A DNA stretch of 6,434 nucleotides from Flavobacteriaceae bacterium (GTDB lineage Bacteria > Bacteroidota > Bacteroidia > Flavobacteriales > Flavobacteriaceae), in NCBI GenBank assembly GCA_008081325.1, contig VMCO01000073.1, forward strand, positions 1 to 6,434, in the 5' to 3' direction. The notes beneath the pieces are model-generated. The model saw nothing but the letters and a program-made list of their open reading frames with translations, had not been told where the DNA came from and did not search any database. Position 1 is the first letter of the stretch; the number at the start of each line of letters is the position of its first letter. The position numbers were made by a program, and so were the translations under genes. This document shows positions 1 through 5,024 of this stretch, in pieces.

Positions 1-332
1 GATTTATAATTTTTAGAATAAGCATATTCTATGCATTTTTTTAATAATTTTTTTCCAACTCCTTTATTTCTATAATCAGGCTTAACTGCCATCTTGGTTA
101 GCTCATAAATAAGATTATTTTTAGTTGGCATTAGAGCAACGGTTCCAATAATTTTATCTTCTATTTTGGCAAAGAATATTTTACCTCCTTTGTTTATTAT
201 ATATTTTTTTGCGTCTGATAGTACCCTATGATCATATTCTTCCACCTCAAAAAAGTGTTTTAACCATTCAATATTCAAATCAAAAAAGCATTTTTTATAC
301 TTATTTTGAAAATTTATAATATTTACTTCCAC
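1..332 (-). CDS. GNAT-family N-acetyltransferase, C-terminus cut by window edge
   Basis: Seen: reading the minus strand from GTG at 332-330 gives 110 open codons up to the window edge, beginning VEVNIINFQNKYKKCFFDLN. An 'EDKIIGTVALMP' strand is followed by 'ELTKMAVKPDYRNKGVGKKL' (about residues 75-94). This is the GNAT motif A, with the R-x-x-G-x-G/A acetyl-CoA pyrophosphate-binding loop (R-N-K-G-V-G) after the beta-4 'MAV' strand. The family moves an acetyl group from acetyl-CoA to an amine on a small molecule or protein. The substrate cannot be told here. The GTG start is chosen because the frame has a TAA at 350-348 upstream and no ATG between; the ATG at 334-332 is in another frame and stops after three codons. 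GNAT proteins are usually about 140-180 residues, so the last 30-60 or so are missing. It is divergent from the formiminotransferase gene, and a shared role is not implied. Confidence 0.85.
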   Translation of the reverse strand, partial: MEVNIINFQNKYKKCFFDLNIEWLKHFFEVEEYDHRVLSDAKKYIINKGGKIFFAKIEDKIIGTVALMPTKNNLIYELTKMAVKPDYRNKGVGKKLLKKCIEYAYSKNYK

Positions 333-357
333 ATCTTTTATTATTACTTAATATTAA

Positions 358-365
358 TATCTTTA
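358..365 (+). promoter_or_regulatory. Weak -7-like box upstream of formiminotransferase gene
   Basis: TATCTTTA matches seven of eight positions of the TAnnTTTG box (the last base is A, not G) and ends 20 bases before the ATG at 386. It is the best candidate in the 53-base spacer for rightward transcription. There is no clear -33 element, and the spacer is almost all A and T, so it may be a chance match. Confidence 0.2.
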
Positions 366-375
366 AGAAATATTA

Positions 376-383
376 CAAAATTA
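376..383 (-). promoter_or_regulatory. Possible -7 promoter box for the acetyltransferase gene
   Basis: On the minus strand this reads TAATTTTG, which fits the Bacteroidota sigma-ABfr -7 consensus TAnnTTTG. It lies 43 bases upstream of the GTG start and partly inside the 5' leader of the divergent formiminotransferase gene. I see no good -33 element behind it. In DNA this AT-rich a chance match is quite possible, so the call is tentative. Confidence 0.25.
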
Positions 384-385
384 TA

Positions 386-2080
386 ATGAAAAAAATAGTT
401 GAATGTGTTCCTAATATCTCTGAAGGAAATAACCAGTCAGTAATCAATAAAATAGTTGATGTAGTTAAAAAATATCCGGGTATTAAATTGTTAAATGTTG
501 ATCCTGGAAAAGCGACAAACAGAACGGTTATAACATTTGTTGGGGATGCTGAAATAATAGTTGACGCAGCTTTTAGTCTAATTTCCAAAGCAAAAGAATT
601 AATTGATATGAGATCTCATTCTGGTGAACACCCTAGGATGGGAGCTGTAGATGTATGTCCTTTAATACCAATTTCTGGAATTTCAATGGAAGAAACAGTT
701 GATCTAGCTCATGAGCTTTCAGAACGAGTTGGTAATGAGCTTTCTATTCCAGTTTATTGTTACGAATATGCTGCAAAAGAAGACAAAAGAAAGAATTTGG
801 CAAATTGTAGATCTGGGGAATATGAGGGCTTAGAAAATAAATTAGGGGATAAACTTTGGAAACCTGATTATGGTCCATCAAAATTTAACGATGAAGTAAA
901 AAAATCAGGTGCTACAGCAATAAGTGCGAGGGAATTTTTAGTTGCCTACAATATTAATTTAAACACAACATCAACAAGACGAGCAAATTCTGTGGCTTTT
1001 GATCTTAGAGAAGCTGGAAGGATCAAAAGAGAAGGAGATAGGCTAACCGGCAAAATTCTTAAAGATGAAAACGGAAATCCTAGAAGAACACCAGGTTATT
1101 TTAAGAATTTAAAAGGAATTGGATGGTTTATTGATGAATATGGAATTGCACAAATTTCATATAATATCACAAATATTAACACTACTCCTTTGCATGAAGT
1201 TTTTGATAAAACATGTGAAAGAGCACAAATTAGAGGAATGAGGGTTACCGGCTCTGAGTTGATAGGCTTAGTCCCTAAAAAAGTGTTAATTGATGCAGGA
1301 AAATATTACTTAAATAAGCAAAAAAGATCAAACGCAATTCCCGAAAGCGATATAATACATATAGCAGTAAAGTCACTTGGATTGGATGAATTAGCCCCTT
1401 TTGACCCTAAGTCAAGAATTATTGAATATATGATTGATGAAAAAAACCGAAAATTATCAAATAAATCATTAATTGATTTTGCTAATATAACATCAAGTGA
1501 ATCACCAGCACCTGGAGGTGGGTCAATTTCTGCCTACTGCGGAGCATTAGGTGTTTCTCTAGCTGTAATGGTTTCAAATTTATCAGCTCATAAAAGAGGC
1601 TGGGATGATAAATGGGAGTATTTTTCTGAAATTGGAAAAAATGGTATGACAATTCAAAATAAACTTATTGACCTAGTTGATGAAGATACAGATGCTTTTA
1701 ATTCTATAATGCAAGCTTACTCGATGCCAAAAAATTCAGATGATGAGAAAAAGGTTAGAGAAGATCATATTCAGATCGCAACCAAAAATGCAATTGAAAT
1801 CCCATTCAAAATAATGAAAGTCTCATTTGATTCAATAGATATCATTAAAAAAATGGCATTAAATGGAAACCCAAATTCAATTACTGATGTTGGAGTAGCT
1901 ATACATTGTGTTAAGGCTGCAATTAATGGTGCTTTTTTAAATGTTAGAATAAATTGTAATGATCTTAATGATAAAGTTTATGTAAAGGATATTATTGCAA
2001 GCGGAAAAAAAATAATTGACCAAACAATTTTGGAGGAAAAAGAGATTTTATCATTGGTTGATAAAATTTTATCTAAATAA
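386..2080 (+). CDS. ftcD: Bifunctional glutamate formiminotransferase / formimidoyl-THF cyclodeaminase
   Basis: Role: transfers the formimino group of N-formimino-L-glutamate to tetrahydrofolate, releasing glutamate, then deaminates 5-formimino-THF to 5,10-methenyl-THF and ammonia. This is the last step of histidine degradation and feeds one-carbon metabolism; the enzyme is cytoplasmic. Seen: the 564 residues cover both enzymes, close to the length of the animal FTCD fusion. Residues 1-180 are the formiminotransferase N-terminal subdomain, starting MKKIVECVPNISEG, with 'HSGEHPRMGAVDV' at 78-90. H82 there corresponds to the catalytic His82 known from the pig enzyme. Residues 181-325 are the C-terminal subdomain, with 'GSELIGLVPKKVLIDAG' at 289-305. 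A linker follows, then the cyclodeaminase domain from about 360, with 'SPAPGGGSISAYCGALG' at 373-389, 'LVDEDTDAFN' at 430-439 and 'NPNSITDVGVA' at 495-505. The start matches the family N-terminus exactly and has no Shine-Dalgarno sequence, as is normal in Bacteroidota. Its 3' end overlaps convergent hutI, which makes its substrate. It appears intact. Confidence 0.97.
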   Translation: MKKIVECVPNISEGNNQSVINKIVDVVKKYPGIKLLNVDPGKATNRTVITFVGDAEIIVDAAFSLISKAKELIDMRSHSGEHPRMGAVDVCPLIPISGISMEETVDLAHELSERVGNELSIPVYCYEYAAKEDKRKNLANCRSGEYEGLENKLGDKLWKPDYGPSKFNDEVKKSGATAISAREFLVAYNINLNTTSTRRANSVAFDLREAGRIKREGDRLTGKILKDENGNPRRTPGYFKNLKGIGWFIDEYGIAQISYNITNINTTPLHEVFDKTCERAQIRGMRVTGSELIGLVPKKVLIDAGKYYLNKQKRSNAIPESDIIHIAVKSLGLDELAPFDPKSRIIEYMIDEKNRKLSNKSLIDFANITSSESPAPGGGSISAYCGALGVSLAVMVSNLSAHKRGWDDKWEYFSEIGKNGMTIQNKLIDLVDEDTDAFNSIMQAYSMPKNSDDEKKVREDHIQIATKNAIEIPFKIMKVSFDSIDIIKKMALNGNPNSITDVGVAIHCVKAAINGAFLNVRINCNDLNDKVYVKDIIASGKKIIDQTILEEKEILSLVDKILSK

Positions 2081-3305
2081 ATTCTTTACCGTTTATTAAT
2101 ACTTTATCAATTAAATTATCCCCGTAAAAATAAGGTAGATCGTTAATTGAATTTATTTCAGAAGTTATAATAATATTAGCAGCTTTTCCTTTAGTAATTG
2201 ACCCAGTAGTCTGAGAAACACCCATTGCATAAGCTCCGTTTAAGGTGGCAGCGTTAATCGCTTGTTCGGTGCTTAACTTCAACTTATTGCATGCAAGGGA
2301 TAAAATAAAATTCATGTTTCCTGAAGGAGAAGATCCGGGGTTAAAATCACTAGCAATAGCAAAGGGAATTCCGTTAGACAATAAATCTATTGCGTTAGCA
2401 TAATCTATTCCTAAAAAAAATGAACATCCTGGTAACAATACAGGCATTGTTTTACCTTGTTTAAGCAAGTTTAGATCATTTTTATTCATCACCTCTAAAT
2501 GATCAACACTTAATGCTTTACATTCAACCCCAGCCTTTATACCTCCGATTGAATTAAATTGATTCACATGAATTTTAGAAGGTATTCCCAATTCTGCTGC
2601 CTTTTCACAAAGAATTCTTGTATCCTCATCATCAAAGTAGTTTTTCTCACAAAAAATATCTACAAAATCGATTAATTGATCATCAGCAAAATCAGGAAGC
2701 ATCTCGTTGACTACCACTTTAAAATAATCTTCTTTTTTATAATTTTTTGGAATAGCATGTGCACCTAAAAATGTTGATTTTATTTCGATTGGTAAAGATT
2801 CTTTTAATCTATTAATAACCCTTAACATTTTTAATTCACCTTCATAGTTTAAGCCATATCCAGATTTTATTTCTAGTGACCCGGTTCCATATTTGATTAA
2901 TGCTTCAATTCTTTCTTTCGACTCAAAAAATAATACATCTTCTGAAACAGAATTGATTTGTCTTGAAGATTTTAAAATTCCGCCTCCATTATTCGCTATT
3001 TCTTGGTAGGATGCTCCTTGAATTCTCTGTAAATATTCATCTGATCTGTTTCCTGAAAAAACTGAATGTGTGTGAGAGTCACACCAACAAGGCAAAACAA
3101 ATTTATTTTTTGCATCTATAATCTCAATGTTTTTAAAATTTGAAATTTCTGACATTTTTCCAAATTCTGAGATTAAGCCGTTATCAATTAATAAATAAGC
3201 ATTTTTTATTGATGGTAGCTTATTCATTTCTTTTGCAGAAATATATGACAATTCCTTATCTCTTATCTGGATTAATTCCTTAATGTTTATGATTAGTTTT
3301 GACAT
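2073..3305 (-). CDS. hutI: Imidazolonepropionase (imidazolone-5-propionate hydrolase)
   Basis: Role: hydrolyses 4-imidazolone-5-propionate to N-formimino-L-glutamate, the third step of histidine degradation; cytoplasmic metal-dependent amidohydrolase. Seen: 410 residues, the usual family length of about 400-420. The fold's N-terminal beta-sandwich part covers about 1-70. The metal-binding H-x-H is in 'CDSHTHSVFSGNRSDEY' (H78, H80). 'NNGGGI' is at 105-110, 'KSGYGLN' at 147-153, 'GAHAIP' at 181-186, 'KIHVNQFNSIGG' at 244-255 (metal ligand H246), 'VDHLE' at 267-271 and 'ASDFNPGSSPSGN' at 318-330 (metal ligand D320). These are in the order expected of HutI and set it apart from other amidohydrolases. 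Residue 249 is Gln where, from memory, the Bacillus enzyme has Glu. The ATG at 3305 gives the family-like MSKLIINIKELIQIR. The gene starts 13 bases after the fumC stop, so the two are probably co-transcribed. Its last 8 bases overlap the convergent formiminotransferase gene. Confidence 0.97.
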   Translation of the reverse strand: MSKLIINIKELIQIRDKELSYISAKEMNKLPSIKNAYLLIDNGLISEFGKMSEISNFKNIEIIDAKNKFVLPCWCDSHTHSVFSGNRSDEYLQRIQGASYQEIANNGGGILKSSRQINSVSEDVLFFESKERIEALIKYGTGSLEIKSGYGLNYEGELKMLRVINRLKESLPIEIKSTFLGAHAIPKNYKKEDYFKVVVNEMLPDFADDQLIDFVDIFCEKNYFDDEDTRILCEKAAELGIPSKIHVNQFNSIGGIKAGVECKALSVDHLEVMNKNDLNLLKQGKTMPVLLPGCSFFLGIDYANAIDLLSNGIPFAIASDFNPGSSPSGNMNFILSLACNKLKLSTEQAINAATLNGAYAMGVSQTTGSITKGKAANIIITSEINSINDLPYFYGDNLIDKVLINGKEFI

Positions 3306-3318
3306 GAATAAACTATTG

Positions 3319-4701
3319 TTAAATCATGTTTTTTGGATCTACCAACTGATCATATTCTTCTGCTGATAAATATCCTGAATTTATAGCTTCTTCTCTAAGG
3401 GTAGTGTCATTATTGTAAGCATTATTGGCAATTTCTGCTGCTTTATAATATCCAATTTTAGGATTTAAAGCTGTAACCAGCATTAGAGAGTTTTCTAGCT
3501 TGTTCTTTATTGACTTAAGATTCGGCTTGATTCCTTTTACGCAGTTAGAGTTAAAACTATTGACTGCATCTGCTATTAAGATAGAAGAGTTGATAAAATT
3601 ATATATTATTACAGGTTTAAAGACATTTAGTTGAAAATGACCTTGACTGGCTGAGAAAGTAATTGCAGAATCGTTTCCAATCACTTGACTACAAACCATA
3701 GACATGGCTTCACATTGAGTTGGATTTACTTTTCCAGGCATAATCGAGCTTCCAGGTTCGTTCGCTGGTAATATTATTTCACCAATACCACTTCTCGGTC
3801 CAGATGAAAGTAATCTAATGTCATTAGAAATTTTGTTTAACGAAACGGCTATTTTTTTTAAAGAATTATGACTTCCTACTAAGGAGTCATTTGAAGACAA
3901 TGCCTCAAACTTATTATCAGCACTAACAAACGGATATTTAGTTTCTTCTGAAATTATTTTAGCAACTTTTTTAGCATAACCAACAGGTGTATTTAATCCT
4001 GTTCCAACTGCAGTTCCACCTAAAGCAATCTCTAAAATAAACTTTAAAGAATCTTCAATACTTGTTATACCATTCTCTATTTGTTTTGAAAATGCTGAAA
4101 ATTCTTGACCTAAGGTAATAGGGGTGGCATCCATTAAATGTGTTCTACCTATTTTTACAATATCTTCAAATTCTTTGGACTTTTTATTTAGAGTATTTAA
4201 CAAATTTCTTAATGCGGGTAGTGTTTTTTCAAAAACAACCTTATAGGCAGCTATATGCATAGCTGTAGGAAAGGTGTCATTTGAGGACTGAGATTTATTA
4301 ACATCATCGTTGGCTTTTATGTATTTTTCATCACTTAAGTCTTTACCTGCAAGTTGTTGACACCTGTTTGATATAACCTCGTTAACGTTCATATTTGTTT
4401 GAGTTCCAGAACCAGTTTGCCATACCACTAAAGGAAATTGATTATCGTGTTTTCCTTTGATTATTTCATCACATGCAAGGATAATAAGTTCCATCTTTTT
4501 ATCAGAAAGAACACCACATGAATTATTAGTTATTGCAGCGGCTTTTTTTAAAATGGCATATGAATGAATTATTTCGATTGGCATTGATGCACTAGGTCCA
4601 ATTTTGAAATTATTTCTTGATCTTTCAGTTTGTGCACCCCAAAGCTTATCAGCAGGAACTTTTACTTCGCCAAATGTATCTTTTTCGATTCTGTATTTCA
4701 T
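3319..4701 (-). CDS. fumC: Class II fumarate hydratase (fumarase C)
   Basis: Role: reversible hydration of fumarate to L-malate in the TCA cycle. Class II enzymes are iron-free homotetramers in the cytoplasm, with active sites built from three subunits. Seen: 460 residues, a typical length. The N-terminus 'DTFGEVKVPADKLWGAQTER' (8-27) is a class II fumarase hallmark. 'TGSGTQTNMNVNEVI' is at 96-110 and 'SQSSNDTFPTAMHIA' at 137-151. 'GRTHLMDATP' (185-194) holds the active-site His188. The superfamily signature 'GSSIMPGKVNP' (317-327) holds the catalytic serine at 318 and K324, N326; H188 and S318 have the same numbers as in the E. coli enzyme. 'FQLNVFKP' is at 356-363. The signature and the N-terminus favour fumarase over aspartase, argininosuccinate lyase or adenylosuccinate lyase of the same superfamily. 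It is the first gene of a likely fumC-hutI unit; a TAnnTTTG box lies 17 bases upstream of the ATG, and no Shine-Dalgarno is seen. Confidence 0.97.
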   Translation of the reverse strand: MKYRIEKDTFGEVKVPADKLWGAQTERSRNNFKIGPSASMPIEIIHSYAILKKAAAITNNSCGVLSDKKMELIILACDEIIKGKHDNQFPLVVWQTGSGTQTNMNVNEVISNRCQQLAGKDLSDEKYIKANDDVNKSQSSNDTFPTAMHIAAYKVVFEKTLPALRNLLNTLNKKSKEFEDIVKIGRTHLMDATPITLGQEFSAFSKQIENGITSIEDSLKFILEIALGGTAVGTGLNTPVGYAKKVAKIISEETKYPFVSADNKFEALSSNDSLVGSHNSLKKIAVSLNKISNDIRLLSSGPRSGIGEIILPANEPGSSIMPGKVNPTQCEAMSMVCSQVIGNDSAITFSASQGHFQLNVFKPVIIYNFINSSILIADAVNSFNSNCVKGIKPNLKSIKNKLENSLMLVTALNPKIGYYKAAEIANNAYNNDTTLREEAINSGYLSAEEYDQLVDPKNMI

Positions 4702-4718
4702 ATCGAGTAATTATATTA

Positions 4719-4726
4719 CAAATTTA
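4719..4726 (-). promoter_or_regulatory. Candidate -7 promoter box of fumC-hutI
   Basis: The minus strand reads TAAATTTG, a full match to the Bacteroidota -7 consensus TAnnTTTG, with 17 bases between it and the fumC ATG. A TTTTATG at 4752-4746 (minus strand), 19 bases further upstream, is a weak candidate for the -33 element, whose consensus is TTTG or TTG. The short leader predicted from it would leave no room for a riboswitch. The mirrored arrangement for the divergent small gene supports it. Confidence 0.5.
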
Positions 4727-4727
4727 C

Positions 4728-4756
4728 ACATTATATGTAACTATACATAAAATGTA
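4728..4756. repeat. Chain of alternating inverted repeats (ACAT/ATGTA/TACAT/ATGTA)
   Basis: Four short blocks alternate in orientation: ACAT at 4728-4731, ATGTA at 4735-4739, TACAT at 4744-4748 and ATGTA at 4752-4756. The best palindrome is TATGTA-ACTA-TACATA (4734-4749), a 6-4-6 inverted repeat. TACAT-AAA-ATGTA (4744-4756) is a second one that shares an arm. The chain lies between the candidate -33 and -7 elements of fumC, a position where a bound regulator would block polymerase. An operator is one reading; random AT-rich symmetry is the other. Confidence 0.35.
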
Positions 4757-4830
4757 ATTTCAACAAAGGAAAATAATTAAAATGTTAAAAATTATTTCAA
4801 TTTAATTTCATGATAAATAATTCTATATGC

Positions 4831-4838
4831 TATATTTG
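4831..4838 (+). promoter_or_regulatory. Candidate -7 promoter box of the small membrane protein gene
   Basis: TATATTTG matches the Bacteroidota -7 consensus TAnnTTTG in full, with exactly 17 bases between it and the ATG at 4856, the same distance as for divergent fumC. A TTTCATG at 4806-4812, 18 bases upstream, could serve as a degenerate -33 element. It is independent support that the short downstream reading frame is a real gene. Confidence 0.5.
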
Positions 4839-4855
4839 CAACAACTAGAAAAGAT

Positions 4856-5020
4856 ATGTTTGAATTTGATCAATATTTAGGCTTCTTAGCTTTTTTAACC
4901 ATCTTAACGATAGGTTTCTGGCTGTTCTTTGTCCTTCTGCTTTTTGTAATTCCCTACTGGGTTTTTGGTGCATTAAAAGAAAGGATTGAAGAATTTATCC
5001 AAGAAAGAAAGAAGAAATAA
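4856..5020 (+). CDS. Small single-pass membrane protein, function unknown
   Basis: Not recognised as a named family. Seen: ATG at 4856 to TAA at 5018-5020 encodes 54 residues. The first seven (MFEFDQY) are short and acidic. A strongly hydrophobic stretch runs from about residue 8 to 38, rich in Leu, Phe, Ile and Trp, with a Pro at 33 near its end. The tail from residue 41 is charged (KERIEEFIQERKKK), can form an amphipathic helix and ends in three lysines. By the positive-inside rule the tail should be cytoplasmic and the N-terminus outside. The hydrophobic stretch is long for one crossing, so a tilted helix or a short re-entrant part is possible. Evidence that it is real: a consensus -7 box 17 bases upstream, an A-rich leader, protein-like composition, and a stop only 4 bases short of the convergent barrel gene's stop. 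It faces away from fumC and shares its promoter region. No function can be given. Confidence 0.65.
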   Translation: MFEFDQYLGFLAFLTILTIGFWLFFVLLLFVIPYWVFGALKERIEEFIQERKKK

Positions 5021-5024
5021 TATC

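Noticed and set aside
349..375. Inverted repeat TAATATT...AATATTA in the acetyltransferase/formiminotransferase spacer
   Set aside because: The arms are only A and T with a 13-base loop in a nearly pure AT spacer, so chance is the simplest explanation. It overlaps the weak promoter candidates but adds no firm support.
373..588. A 71-residue minus-strand open frame opposite the start of the formiminotransferase gene
   Set aside because: It is fully antisense to a strongly supported gene region and to its start, has no recognisable domain, and looks hydrophobic only because of the complementary codons. It is treated as a shadow frame.
3319..4701. Histidase (HutH) or aspartase as an alternative for the gene upstream of hutI
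   Set aside because: The pathway context would suit HutH, but the sequence lacks the Ala-Ser-Gly cofactor motif of histidase. It has the fumarase N-terminus and GSSIMPGKVNP with His188 and Ser318 in place, so fumarase is preferred.
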